Shown piece by piece: positions 20,612 through 32,366 of a stretch of DNA of 64,000 nucleotides (its first letter is position 1; each line of letters starts with the position of its first letter). The stretch is from Liriodendron chinense. Its lineage: Eukaryota; Streptophyta; Magnoliopsida; Magnoliales; Magnoliaceae. Below the pieces are notes generated by a model, which searched no databases, was not told the DNA's origin, and saw only the letters and a list, made by a program, of their open reading frames with translations. Location: the NCBI GenBank assembly GCA_003013855.2, contig ML058384.1, forward strand, positions 16,006,176 through 16,070,175. The letters are read 5' to 3'. The translations under genes and the position numbers were made by a program.

Positions 20612-22487
20612 TGTTGTGTTTTGTTGCTCTGGGGGTTCTGAGTAAGGGAAACATTCATAGACAATCACAAACATTCACAAAAATACGCAAGAGAAGAGAT
20701 ATCGCAAGGCGAATTTTATTCCAGAGATTCTGAGATCTTGTACATTCCAGGCCGTGGTCTGGCACGAGCCCTTAATTACATCGAATGATCGATGACCCTT
20801 GATTAGAAGGCAAAAGACTAGTCAGCCGGGACTAGGTTTTTAGAGTTTATGACCATGGGGCCTATATTTGTTTTACTGTACTAAACCACTTTGCGTTAGT
20901 CAGATGTCTATGTCCCATATTTTAGCCGGAGATCCGGGTTAGGACTGTCAGGGTTTATTACTGAGAGGGAAGACTCTGGGCCCGCGCCTGTCAATGTAGG
21001 GACAGGTGACCTCGGGAAGTCCGTTCTACAGCTATGTGTACCTGCGCAGTCTAACCGGCGGGTACCGTTTAGATGGGTAGGGCATCGACTGCTGCATTGT
21101 GGCAGTTGAGTAGTTGGTTTGTAAGGGATTGAAACTCTTCAGCACGGTTTATTGTGGTAATCAAGGCCCGGCTGAGCTAGCTTTTAGCACAAATCGGATC
21201 ATGCCTTTTGTAGTGAACGTAAATATTAGCATATCTGCGTAGCCCCAGATGTTGGCGACTCCTTTCCGGGAAGTTACCCCGTTCATCGCGTCGAATAGGG
21301 TTTAGTCTTGAAGATGCTCGATTCTGCTCATTTAGAGTTCTCGAAAAGTTTGCTTGGCCGTTCCATTGCGTCCGGAATGCTCGAAATACCCGAGACTGGT
21401 CCCAGTAGTCTTTAAAAATACTCAAAATTGAGCCCGGTGCGCCTGCTAACATGACCCGTAAATTGGCTGATTTCTGGGTGCGTGAGCCCTGATTTACGGG
21501 TGCGTGGGGGTTCCGCGCACCTGTCAATTCGATATAGATTTTCAGACGATTTTGAGGGTGCGTTGGTGCATGTTCAGGGTGCGTTGATGCACTTCACCAA
21601 TTCGTACTTTTGCTGGATTTACAGACGCGTGGGTGCTGAATTGACGGATGCGTAGCTTCCTTTTCTGGATGCGGGAACTTCTTTTACAGGTGCGTTTTAA
21701 ATGTATGAAGTCCAGACCTTAGACGTGTCCGCACCCAAAATGGGGTTCTGGTGGAAGGAGTGGGAGTTCCGGCGAAGGTTCCGGCAAGCCTTTTTTGGGT
21801 TTCCGGCGGGCGGAGCTCTCTCTCTCTCTCAAATGAAGCATCGGAGGGGTATTTATAGGTGAAGTCAACCAATAGCAGAGCGCCACGTGTCACGCATCCA
21901 TGAAATGCTCTCCACGCACCTGTTTACTTCATCTCAGATCCGATGATCATACGGGTTCGTGGGGTTTACTTGTCGGGTGCGTGAGGTGGCACGCACCTGG
22001 AAACTATCTCATAATCTGTCCGTTGATTGTGGGGTGCGTTGACCATCTTTCAAGGTGCGTTGGATGCGTGGTCCACGAAATGGTGGGCCAGCGTACTGTT
22101 TTTTAAGGGTGCGTGGGATATAACTTACAGGTGCGTTGGGCTCCACGCACCTGTCGGTTAGTGTCGGTTTTTAGGGTGCGTTAGACACGTAAATGTGGGC
22201 TCCATCGATTGGGTTTTGATTTTTGGAGGGTTTGTGGGGCCCGTTTCTTTGCGCAACCACTTGCAGTGTTCATCACAAATCATATAGGAGTCACGGGTCT
22301 GATTTAGAACAGTTTTGATCACGGAGATCAGCGGGGTCCACTAGTGAATTTGGCTAAGTCCAGGGAAGTCACGTATTCCTTCGTTTTGCGTGCGCCGGGA
22401 GGCGTTCTTTGTGCAGTTCCTTTCGAGGTATATGGTTATCTGCCCCCTCCCCTCTTTTAAGAGTGTTTACTATTTGGGACCCCAACA
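20612..22487 (-). repeat. 3' LTR (1.88 kb) of a minus-strand Tat-lineage gypsy element
   Basis: Read on the minus strand it starts TGTTGGGGTCCCAAATAG at 22487, directly after the purine-rich CCGGAGGGGCATC, and ends ...AAAACACAACA at 20612. It contains a minus-strand TATA box near 21850. Its upstream half is packed with GGTGCGT/ACGCACC words (see separate entry). It lies on the far side of an antisense gene block from the minus-strand pol at 29139-33850, as expected for the 3' LTR of that element. The partner 5' LTR would lie beyond 33860 but is missing. Confidence 0.75.
21850..21859 (-). promoter_or_regulatory. TATA box of the Tat-element LTR
   Basis: On the minus strand the sequence reads CCTATAAATACCCC. 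It is in the U3 part of the LTR and points toward lower coordinates, the transcription direction of the element. Confidence 0.55.
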
Positions 22488-22500
22488 GATGCCCCTCCGG
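22488..22500 (-). other. Polypurine tract of the minus-strand Tat element
   Basis: On the minus strand CCGGAGGGGCATC directly precedes the LTR start TGTTGGGG. The same arrangement, CTTGGAGGGCATC followed by TGTTATAG, occurs at 62090-62070, which supports both assignments. Confidence 0.7.
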
Positions 22501-22557
22501 TGGGTTGCGGCAGGCGCATGATCGGCTGGTGCGACGCACCGGACTTCCCGGGTCCCA

Positions 22558-22567
22558 CTATAAATAG
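22558..22567 (+). promoter_or_regulatory. Plus-strand TATA box of the antisense gene block
   Basis: CTATAAATAG in a CCCACTATAAATAGATGAG context is a textbook plant TATA box. It points away from the LTR (which ends 70 bp earlier) toward the ORFs at 23454 and 24475, and so could drive them independently of the LTR promoter. Confidence 0.6.
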
Positions 22568-23453
22568 ATGAGTCGGCTCATTCTTGTCATTTCACTGTTC
22601 TCTGCCAGACCTCTCGTCAAGCCCACGTACCCTTTTATTCTCCAACGCGTCCAACAATTGTCTCCGACGCACCCATTTAATCCGTACGCACCCTCTTATT
22701 CGAGGTACTTGGGTTTTTAGCGGTGCGTGGGGTGCGTACGCACCCTGTATTTTTGTACTTCGAACTTGAGTTTTCCTTTTTGGATGCGTGAGGTGGCACG
22801 CACCTGTAAATCCCTTGGATTTTTGGACATCGTCGGTTTTTTGGGTGCGTGAGGTCTACGCACCCTTCGTCAGATTGGTCAGGCCTTTTTGCCTCATGCA
22901 TCATAAAATTGGGTTGTGGACTTTTTAAGGGTGCGTGGGACGCACACGCACCCAGCTGGTGATCGGCCAAAGGATGTATTTATTGGGTGCGCCCTTCGAC
23001 TGTTTGAGACGTTACCCTTCACGCACCCGAAAATCGGGGCCTGCATAAGTTTAAGGGTGCGTGGGGTCTTACTCACCTGGAAATGTGGCATCCTCTTGAT
23101 TTTTCTAGGTGCGTGGACTCACGCATCCGGTTCCACAGGACTTGTAAAATTTTTTCTAAATAATTTTCTGCGAAGCTGGACGTTTGAAGTGTATGAGCCC
23201 CTTAACCTCTGCCTCGTATTTGGGCATTCATATTCAGGGTTTAAGGAGGCGTAGGGTCTCATAGACTTTCGGGCTTTCCTAGATCGCATTAGTTTTGGAG
23301 GCAATTCCCATGGTGGCCTTAAGTAACGTTTCGAGTGTACATGAGCATGTCTTCTTGCCTCTGTCTTTACTCGATCTAGCTTTTCCTGCTTCTTGTTTTC
23401 TCTCTTTTGTTGGGCTGCCGTATCGGTTCATCAGCCTTGTTTCTTAGCAGACG

Positions 23454-24080
23454 ATGGTCGTAACTCGCGCTTCTCTCCGTGAGGCCCGTGGTTGCCTGAG
23501 GCGACTTCTAGATGCTTTAGACCGCCCCGAGGCTTGGTCATTTCTTGCTGGTCAATGCGATGAGGTGGCCGAAGCCCTGACTCTTCTTGGCGCTGAATCC
23601 CGCCCCATCCTCCGAGCTATGCAGAATATCTCGGTGATGGCCTCCATCTCAGATGAGCGCAAGGAGGCCGTCTCTAGCTTCATCGGCGATTCTTCCCTTT
23701 TAGAGGAATTGGCGGTCTTGGAGGCGGCGGAGCCTTCTTTGGCTGCTTCTTTCCTTTCTCTCTCGAAGCGTCTCCACTTCCTAAAGGAGGAGAAGAGGGA
23801 GAGCAGGAGATTCCTGGCTTGGCTTATCCCTTTGGCGGAGGCCGAGTACCCGGATCGTCGTGCCGGCATTTGGAGAATGGTCAGAGCGGCTATTTGGGAG
23901 CACGACGACCTGACGATTGACTTGTCTGCGATAAGGAACTATGTCGACGCTGAACACCTGAACTTCGATCTCGTGCAACAGTGCATTTCCATTTTGGTGG
24001 ACTTGGTTTTCAAGGAGGCCCAGATTCAAGCGAAGGTTGATGAGTTGAGGGCTCAGGTTCTTCCGCTGATGCAGGACTGA
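23454..24080 (+). CDS. Unknown 208-aa ORF inside the Tat element, antisense to pol
   Basis: It is uninterrupted from ATG to TGA, with G+C-rich codon use like the PMD gene that follows about 395 bp later. The product looks almost entirely alpha-helical: leucine- and alanine-rich segments around residues 5-60 and 75-105, a charged LKEEKRESRRFLAWLIPLAEAEYP stretch around 110-135, and a final helix ending in LPLMQD. There is no signal peptide, membrane segment or metal-binding motif. I do not recognise a family. It lies downstream of the plus-strand TATA box at 22558 and on the strand opposite to gag-pol, so it is an extra ORF of the element, not part of its polyprotein. It may be a separate gene or an upstream ORF of the PMD transcript. 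Confidence 0.55.
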   Translation: MVVTRASLREARGCLRRLLDALDRPEAWSFLAGQCDEVAEALTLLGAESRPILRAMQNISVMASISDERKEAVSSFIGDSSLLEELAVLEAAEPSLAASFLSLSKRLHFLKEEKRESRRFLAWLIPLAEAEYPDRRAGIWRMVRAAIWEHDDLTIDLSAIRNYVDAEHLNFDLVQQCISILVDLVFKEAQIQAKVDELRAQVLPLMQD

Positions 24081-24474
24081 GGCCTCTGCTCTCTGGCTTC
24101 GGGGAGGAGTCCCCACAATTTTGGAGTTGTCTTACATTTGACTGTTGTCGCATGGTCATCTAAACATTTGTTATTAACAATTTAGCCATGTGGAATGGCC
24201 CTTATGGTTGACGAATATTAATTTATACTTTTCGCTTCACTTCTGTCTTTTCCTGCCTGTGTGTTCTATGACGATGGTGGCGCGGTTGCGAATGTCGTTC
24301 GCTTCATTTCTTCCATTGATTTTGAATGTGTTCCGCAGTGGTTCATGCTGACGCATTGTCCTCTGTTCATTTGCTGCTTTGTGTTCCTTTCTCTTATGCA
24401 TGGTTTGATCGACTTTGTGCAAGCATTTCCCCTCTACTTTGTATCTGAGTTTTACATGTCGTTTGCAGATTATC
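24081..24474 (+). other. Spacer, possible 5' UTR or intron of the PMD gene
   Basis: No coding frame of note. It ends with GTCGTTTGCAG followed by ATTATCATGG, a good splice acceptor directly before the PMD start codon, so part of it may be an intron in the 5' UTR. Confidence 0.45.
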
Positions 24475-27400
24475 ATGGCCAGCGATCCTTCACGGGCCGG
24501 TCCTTCGGGTCCTCCCCAGAATCCTTCCAAGCGTAAGCGTGCTGCCGCCAAGCAGGTAGTCAGACCGTCCGCTGAATATCCACAATGGTTTCTTCCTCCC
24601 GAGACGTTTAACTTTTATGAACGCATCCTCACCTTGTCGAAAGATATACAAAAGAAGATCCTTTGTGACCGGATCATGCCGCCTCCTCCAGACAGGGGCA
24701 CACAGGAGCAGTGGGACGCATGGTACGCTCCTCTACGGGGCTTCCGGAGCGACGGGGCAACGGGTTCTGAAGAGGGCGAGGCGAGCCCGTCGATTCCTTC
24801 CCAGTCTACCAGGCGCGGTCGCCCTAGGAGGGCTGGCAAAGGTGCCAAGCAGGTATACTTGGAGAACCAAACTAAGTCTAGATCGGACAAGATGAAGGTG
24901 GCTTGGTCTAGCGCCAAGCTTGTTACTGCGCCACTTGTGGTGAGGAATCCCTTCACTCGGGAGTATATCCGTTATGCGAAGAGCTATCAACGGCAGCGGT
25001 CTCTCCCGAGCATTGAACCATCCGACATTTGCAGGAGCGATTCCTTCTACGGCGTCGATGTTTGGACATCCGGCCCGGCGTCATTCCTCAATTGTTCCCT
25101 CTCTAAGAACGGGAAGCAGCAATCGGTCCTGGGTGTGAAGGATATGATTTTCCTAGAGTCGAATCACAATCCCCATCAGCCCTTCCCCAGACATTATTTC
25201 GAGACTCTTCGCCAGCGGTTTCACCATCTAGGGGATACTGAAATCTGGTTGTCCGGGGCGTTCCGGACTCGCGGCCATCTGGTCCTTCATCCGGGCTACG
25301 AGGCGTGGGCGAACCGGATCTTAGAACAACACAGGACGACCCTACGGGCAGTGGGTCTGTACAAGGCGATTGAAGCGACATCGAGCTACTTTTGCCGAGA
25401 GCCCTGGGTGTACAAAGGCTTCCTCAACCACTGGTGTTCTATCACCAATTCCTTCCATCTGCCGTGCGGCGAGATGAGCATCTCGCTCTGGGATCTCAAC
25501 AGGATTGCGGGGCTCCCCATCCGCGGGAGGATTTACGATGAATGGGTCCCGAGCGACGACGAGCTGTCTCGGAAGAAGAAAGGTGTCAATGAAGGCTTCT
25601 TCTCCGAGGCCTGCTACGAGCTGTTTGCCGAACTACCCCAATTTTGGGGTCTCAAAGATAAGCTTCTGTTCGAGGACTGGCTGGTTTATTTCAGCCACGG
25701 CTTGAAGTAAGTTTTTGGTTTATGGGTTCTGTCTTACCGTTCTATCACGCTTCTTTCTTTCTGTTAACGCTCCGTCCTTTCCCTTGTTCAGCTTGGACTA
25801 TGCGGCCTTCGACGAGGGTCGTGGTGATAAGGCGATGTTGGAGAAACGAATGAGGGAGAACTTCCCGCGCCCCAACAAACTATCCCCTTCCTGCGAGCTA
25901 GCCGGCTTCCTGGCATATTGGCTCAGTTGCGTGGCGCTCCGAGCTCCAAGCAGGCAGATAACGTCAGAGTGTCTTGCTTTGCCGTCGCAGGGGCCCTGGC
26001 GAATGGTCACCGATACGCGCTGGCTCCGGCGGTCTTATGCTCTATATATCGAGCATTCGGTTATGTTATCAGCAACAAGGAGCACGCTGCTTATGAGATG
26101 AACTCCGCTTACTGCGGATGGCACTTTTTCTCGGGCTGGCTCGGAGTATACTTCCCCTGGGTCTATGGCGTGAGGCGTGGGGATTATATCAGAGAGGGGA
26201 AGCTCCCGCTTCATTTTTTCCAGAAGAGGAAGATGATCAGCCATAACTTAAACACTATTGAAGACAAAATCGCAGGGCTTGATGATATGTACTTCTATCA
26301 TTTCTCTGGCACCCGCAGTGAAGACCCGATCTTGTGCACGGACGACGATAGTATTGATTATCACGAGCGTTCCTTCCTGATTGCGATTCGTCCTTCGTCA
26401 CTGCCGCTCCGAGAAGGGCTGGAGTTCTGGAGGGAGCCTTATTATCCAAATCGTTTCGCCCGCCAATTCGGGTATGACCAGGGAGTGCCAGCGACCCTAG
26501 AACCGGTGACGCGCGAGCAGGGGGCGTACGGTGTTGGGCCCATTCACTGGAAGTGGATGTGGTGGCAGCTTCTGTTGACCGGAACTGGCTGTTCCTTCGT
26601 GATCCCGGGAACGCAGTGTTTCGCCGGGGCCACCTTTGGGTGGATGAGATGGTGGGCCCATCAATACGCGCTGGTGCAGAATAGAATGCTCGTTACCGAG
26701 CCCGTCTTCATTACGCCTCCCATCGTTACACCTATTCCTGCCAACGGGCTTGGCTATGTATCGGAGAGTCTTCATCAGCCCGCAGTGCCAGGCACGGAGA
26801 GATTGCAAACCTCCCTGAACGTGGTGATCGACCATGAGAAGCCGAAGCACACTCTGGAAGGCTGGATTGACATGGGGAGAGGATTGTGACGGCGGTGGGG
26901 CCAGAGTTCCCGTCTCTCGGCCCTATCGACGAGTTGCCTGCCGGAGGCGATGTCCTGAGAGGGGGGAATGACGATGATGATGGTGAAGAAGACGACGATG
27001 ATGACGAGGGCATGGCTGAAGCCAGGGATGAGGGAGATGACGCTGCCGCGGAGGGCGATGGCGGTGATAGGGACGGCGATGATGCTATAGGTGGAGCTGA
27101 CGAAGGTAATGGCGGTGCGGGGGGTAGTGGAGGCGGAGGCTCAGTGGGTGATGGTGGTAATGATGGTGGTGAGGGCGATGAGGGCGATGATGGTGGTGAG
27201 GGTGTATGGGATGAGCGCGCTGGCCCTAGGGTGAAAACTGCTCCTCGCCTTCCCGTCGTTTGTGGCGGCAAGAAAATAAAGGATTTGTTGGAACTGCGCA
27301 GAACCGTGCGCTTGCGGGAGCAGCTTGCGAAGGAGGTTGACGATACTCCGATCGTCACCACGGGAGAAGCCAGGGAAGAGGGCGAGTTAAGCTCTCAGCC

Positions 27401-28703
27401 AACCTGAGCGAGGGCTGCCCTACCCGGGGGAGCGATGAGAATGAGCCTATTACGATAGGCCCATCCCTGAAGAGGGCGCGGGGGCAATCTTCATGGATTT
27501 GGATGATGAGGCGCCTGCCGAGTCTGTCCTTCCCCCCAATCTCTCTGTGGCGGACACTGAAACTCAAGGCGGGATTCCGAAAGCGATCGTCGCCGTGGTG
27601 GAAGAGGTCGCGGTTCCTGCTATCGAGCTAAGCGCTCCTGAGCCTGTTGTGGGGGCCCCTCCTGCTGCTGAACCGTTGTTGGTTGAATCTGCTGCTGAAG
27701 CCCCGCCTGTTGCCACGTCATTGCCAGCCGAGTCTGCTACTGCAATTCCTCCTGTTGCTGGGCCAGCGCCTGATGCAAATATTCCCGAGGTCGTGGTGAT
27801 ATCCTCCCCGGAATTGCCCGAACCATTGACTGAGGGAACAACGGAACCGGCCCCAGTGTCACTTGTGCCTACCACTTCATCCAGTGTCGCTGCCGTTGCC
27901 ATTCCCACGTTGCTGGTATGCCATCTGCTTTTACTGTCCTGACTGCTTCCTTTCTGACTGTGATTTTCTTGTACTAACCCTTTCTACTCTCTGTGCCAGC
28001 AGCCTCTTCCATCGGTGCTTTAGCGCCTACGGCGTTGCCTGAGTCATTCGTCTCATCCCTTCGGGGTCTGTCGAAGACCAAGGCAAACTTTCTCAAGGGC
28101 CTTCTGTCTGACATCGCCGACTCTTTAAGACATGAGGAGGAATGGCCTGTCTTAGACGAGGCGTTGCAAGCACTAGGGCTTAACGCTGCCTGGCTCGGGA
28201 TTGACTTGTCCTCCGTGGTCGGTCAGGTGACCTTGTTTAAAGAACGGGTGGCCCAAGAATTCGAGGCGAAAAGCTTTCAAACTGACCCTTCCACTGAGGA
28301 CAAACGCGGTCACTTGCGGTCCCTTCTCCCAAAACTGGAATTACATGAGGCAGGGGTGGCTGTGGTGAAGAAGGACTGGCAGGCTGTTGATGATAGGTGT
28401 CAGGTGGCCACTGTTCGTTTGGCAGAGATAGACAACGAGGTGGCTCAACTGCAGGCCGAGCGCTCGATCGTCCACCTCAAACTATCCAAGCTCACCGGTC
28501 AGAGGGCTCGTTTGCAGTCTTCCCTTGATCAGCAGGAGGCGGAGCGCGATGTCATGAAAGCCCAGGTTGCAGATTTAGAGCAGTCTCTCAGGGACATTCC
28601 CGACCCTACTCTAGTTCTAGCTGAGGCCGAGGCGGCACGGAAGGCGGTTGAGGAGTCTGCAGCAGACTTGTTAGATCAATGTTTAAAAACTTTGAACGGT
28701 TGA
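24475..28703 (+). pseudogene. Plant mobile domain (PMD) gene carried antisense by the Tat retrotransposon
   Basis: Start ATG 24475 follows a splice acceptor. Exon 1 (to 25706) encodes a basic N-terminus (PSKRKRAAAK) and, near residues 315-370, WCSITNSFHLPCGEMSISLW followed by LNRIAGLPIRG. This is the hallmark of the plant mobile domain ('aminotransferase-like', PF10536), found in MAIN/MAIL proteins and in many transposons. A GTAAGT...CAG intron (25707-25791) joins in frame to LDYAAFDEG. The rest of the PMD continues to 26889 (GHRYALAPAVL, YPNRFARQFGYDQGVP). Then come an Asp/Gly-rich tract (26886-27407), a Pro/Ala/Val-rich tract (27493-27915), a likely intron (GT 27916 to AG about 28002) and a Leu/Glu/Gln coiled coil (28003-28703). 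Frame changes near 25950, 26887, 27405 and 27490 mean this copy would not give one protein, unless they are sequencing errors. Confidence 0.7.
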
Positions 28704-29138
28704 GCTGTAGTGACCTCCATTCGTACTTAATACCGATTTTAGAACACGTTGTAACAAATATTGTGTCAAAATGTATACTATTGTAGTTTTAGGTGCATGT
28801 TGTACTGCTAGGTCTTTTGCAAATTCATATTTTTGAATGCGAATTGAGTGAGTCATTTGGGAAGAGTGTCCCCCTGTTTAGGATCCAAACCTGTGCTTGT
28901 ATGAACATGGATACGATCGAGCTTTTACTAAGGGCTTCCCCCTTTCTCAGTTGCCTTTCAGGGCAAGGCATTATTTCTGACGTACTCTGGGCCTTGATGA
29001 CTTCCTGAGACCTGTGGAAGAAAAGGTAGATAATTAGTATTTTGCCCCGGCCCTTACGCGATACCATTTCTTTTGGTATTTTCTACATCATATCATCCCT
29101 CTAATGGGGCGTTTACAAAATATGATGACAGACTTCTT
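28704..29138. other. Intergenic stretch between converging PMD gene and pol
   Basis: No coding frame on either strand that I credit. The plus-strand PMD gene and the minus-strand polyprotein converge here, so it should hold the 3' ends of both. No clear poly-A signal is evident to me. Confidence 0.5.
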
Positions 29139-31085
29139 TCAAGTATAATATCTTTTCAAGAACCGACCGTTCACCAGCGTACTGACGCCCTGTCCTTTGC
29201 AATCTATCACCCGATAGGCTCCATTGGAGTATACTTCATCAATAATGCACACTGGATCCCACTTCGGGTCGAATTTACTTTTTGGGCCTTGCATCGGTGC
29301 CGGACGTTTCATCATCAACACCAAGTCACCCCTCTTAAATGACCTTCCCCGGACTCGTTTATCGTACGAAGCTGAGATTCGCTTTTTATACATTTCAAGC
29401 CTTTACTGAGCGGCGAGTCTCTTCTCATCCAGGTCGTCAAGCTCGATCATTCTGATTTTATCATTGTATTCGGTTGTCAGGGAGTGTCGGAGCGCAACCC
29501 GTAGTGACTCCACCTGCATTTCCATCGGGATCACGGCTTCCGTACCGTACACCAATGAGTAAGGTGTGGCTCGAGTGGCTGTGCGGTACGTGGTCCTATA
29601 TGCCCACAGTGCTTCGGGTAACCGTCTGTCCCAGTCTTTCTTATTTTCCGCCACTGTCTTCTTCAGGATTTTTATGATGGTCTTGTTGAACGCTTCGGCT
29701 AACCCGTTTGCAGGAGGGTAATAGGGTGACGAGTAGCGATGCTTGATCTTGAATTTCGCGCATAGCCTATCGATAGTGTCATTTTTTAAGGGTGTCCCGT
29801 TCTCGGTGGTGATTCTTTCAGGGATGCCGTGTCGGTACAATATGGAATGACGGATGAAACTTTTGACGTGTCTAGCTTTCACGTTCCTTAAGGCAACGGC
29901 TTCGGCCCATTTAGAGAAATAATCGGTCGCAGCAAGGATATACTGGTGCCCCTGAGAGGATGGCGGGTTGATTGGCCCTATCACGTCCATGCCCCAGGCG
30001 GTGAAAGGCCAAGATATCACTGATTGATGCAACTCTTCTGGCGGTGCGTGTATTATATCTGCATGTATTTGGCATTGATGGCACTTTTTGACGTAGTCTA
30101 TTGCGTCTGTCATCATTGTGGGCCAATAGTACCCCATATGTCGGACACGGTGATGCAAGTTCCTGCCCCCTTGGTGAGCACCACACTCCCCTCCGTGTGC
30201 TTCTTTTAGCATGGCGTATGCCTCGTCCTGGTCTAGGCAGCGTAACAACACTCCCTCATACGAGCGCTTGTAAAGGGTGTCACTTTGTATTATGAATGAA
30301 CCGGCACGTCTCCTGACCTGAGTGCGCATCTTGGGCTCTTCTGGTAAAAATCCGTACTTCAAGTAGTCGACAAAAGGTCTTTTCCAGTCGTTTTCTTCTG
30401 TGATTTCAAAGCAACAAATAGGGTTTACGCTCGATTCATTGCTGGGCGGTAAGGTAGTTGGCAAGATCCTTCTTTCTTCGATCGTTACTTGAAGAGGGCT
30501 GCCTCCAGGATTAGCCAGGGCAGCGGCCAGGCTGGCTAACGCGTCGGCCTGTATGTTCTCTTGCCTTGATATATGTGAAATGCTGCCATGGCGAAACTGT
30601 TTGAACAATGATTGCGCTTGGCGGCAGAAGGGCGACAACTCGGGCTTGCGAACCTCATATTCCGTTGTTAGCTGTCTGATGACTAGCCTGGAGTCGCCGT
30701 ATATTTGTATTGCTTTGATACGCATCTCGAGGGCGAGCTGTAGTCCGATAATAAGGGCTTGGTATTCTGCTTCGTTGTTGGTACAAGCCGGCACGATCGT
30801 GAACGCATAGGGCAGTAGATCTCTCTGCGGGCTAATGAATATAATTCCTACTCCTGCCCCTGTGGACCTAGCGGCTCCGTCGAAGTACATTTGCCATGGT
30901 CGCTGTTCTTCGATTATCATAACCTGGTCGTCTGGGAGATCGCACTCCATTTCTTCCTTGCTTGGAACGGGGTGCGCGGCGAGGAAGTCCGCAATCGCTT
31001 GTCCTTTAACAGCTCGGGCCAGGACGTAAGTGATATCGAATTCTGAAGGAGGAGAGGCCCATTTTGCTAAGCGTCCGGACAGCAT
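29139..31085 (-). pseudogene. Tat-lineage gypsy pol: archaeal-type RNase H, integrase and C-terminal domain
   Basis: A 560-codon frame (31085 to 29403) begins in the RT-RNase H connection. It then shows a second, archaeal-type RNase H (YFDGAARSTGAGVGI, NNEAEY, GDSRLVI, and DALAS near 30540), which marks the Tat/Ogre/Retand lineage. The integrase follows: an H-H-C-C finger (HHRVRHMGYYWP, CHQCQIH), the first catalytic Asp in MDVIGP, and the Glu region NGLAEAFNKTI. The second catalytic Asp, normally TDNG, is TENG here (codon 29802-29804), which should abolish integration. A single in-frame TAA at about 29406 separates the C-terminal part (29393-29139: KRGDLVLMMKRP, DPKWDPVCIIDEV). Otherwise it is remarkably open. 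Confidence 0.85.
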
Positions 31086-31099
31086 GGGCCGGTTTCATG

Positions 31100-32366
31100 A
31101 GAAATTTAATCGGGTTAGCCTTGGATATCAGCGTTATCTGATGCGAGAGGCAGTAATGCCTAAGTTTCTCTTCACGGCGAAGATGAGGGGCCAGACATAT
31201 CTTCTCGGTTACTGAATAGTTAAGCTCGGCCCCTACTAATGTGCGGCTTAAATAATATAGCGCGTTCTCCTTTCCTTCTTCGTTTTTCTGTGCCAGGAGC
31301 GCCCCTAGCGAGTTATCACCCGCGGCAATGTATAGGATCAGCGGTTTACCCTTGATTGGGCAGCAAGGACCGGCGAATTTTCGAGCATTTCTTTTAGCGA
31401 ATCAAAAGCTTTCTGGCAGGCGGCGTCCCATTCGAACTTGACATTTTTCTTGTTGAGTCGGGAGAACGGCTGACAACGACCAGCTAGGTTTGAAATGAAT
31501 CTCCTCAAATATGCTATGCGGCCCTGGAAGCTTTTCAGCTGCTTCAGGTTCTTTGGAGGCGGCATTTCTATGATGGTTTTGATTTTTGCGGGATCGATTT
31601 CTATGCCCCTGTGTCTGACCACGAAACCCAGGAATTTGCCGGATGCAACTCCGAATGCACATTTTAGCGGATTCATGCGGAGACTCTTCTTAGGCAATCG
31701 TTGGAACACCTGCCTTAGGTGCTCCCTGTGCTGCTCGTGATCGGTCGACCTGACGACTAAATCGTCTACATAGGCATTCGACGTGTTTATGCATCATGTC
31801 CTGAAATATGATGTGCATCGCGCGCTGGTAGGTTGCTCCTGCATTTTTTTAATCCGAAGGGCATTACACGGTAGCAGTAGATGCCGAGAGTTGTGCGGAA
31901 GGCCGTGGCTTCTTCATCCTCTGGGGCCATGCGGATTTGATTGTACCCCGAATACCCGTCCATGAAAGACATCACTTGCGTACCCCGTCGTGCTGTCAAT
32001 CAACATCTCAGGAATCGGGAGGGGAAAATTCGTCCTTAGGGCAGGCTTCATTCAAGTTTCGGAAATCAACACATATTCGATTTGTCCGCTCTTCTTCTTG
32101 ACTGGCACGATGTTTGAAATCCACCGGGGGTACTTCACTTCTCGAACGAACCCAGCCTGAATTAGCCTCTTGATTCTTCCTCAATCTTTGGTATAATGTC
32201 CGGATGAAATCGTCGTTGCGGCTGTTTTTAAACCGGCTTCTTCTCCTTCATGATACTTTATTTGTGCATGGCAATCGTCGGGCTGAGCTCGGGCATTTCT
32301 TGAATACGTCCAGGCAAAGATATCTTTATTTTCCTTTAGCAGCTGCAGGTATTTTCCCTTTCTCAC
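31100..32366 (-). pseudogene. Tat-lineage gypsy reverse transcriptase, fragmented
   Basis: On the minus strand the order is NKDIFAWTYS at about 32320, AGFVREVKYPRWISNIVPVKKK at about 32160-32095, a damaged substrate-binding region, YVDDLVV (the RT catalytic YxDD) at about 31771-31751, and KCAFGVASGKFLGF with a complete thumb at 31709-31338. Frameshifts and stops between these blocks split the domain into several frames. It lies in the expected place between protease and RNase H/integrase of the same element. Confidence 0.8.

Larger units (their letters stand above)
21475..23120. repeat. Island of ~28 GGTGCGT/ACGCACC words spanning the LTR border
   Basis: I count about 28 exact copies of GGTGCGT or its complement in 1.65 kb, where well under one is expected by chance. 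About 14 lie inside the LTR (21475-22180) and about 14 beyond it (22530-23120). Many are close inverted pairs able to form small hairpins, for example at 21978-22000, 22130-22160, 22720-22750 and 22925-22955. Spacing is irregular, so it is not a simple tandem repeat. Confidence 0.85.

Noticed and set aside
22584..23304. Several short ORFs on both strands in the GGTGCGT island
   Set aside because: They share the repeated word in different frames and end at random; no conserved protein is apparent.
26732..27361. 209-codon Ser/Pro-rich ORF on the minus strand
   Set aside because: It is the complement of the Asp/Gly-rich (GAT/GGT) low-complexity tract of the PMD gene; composition alone keeps it open.
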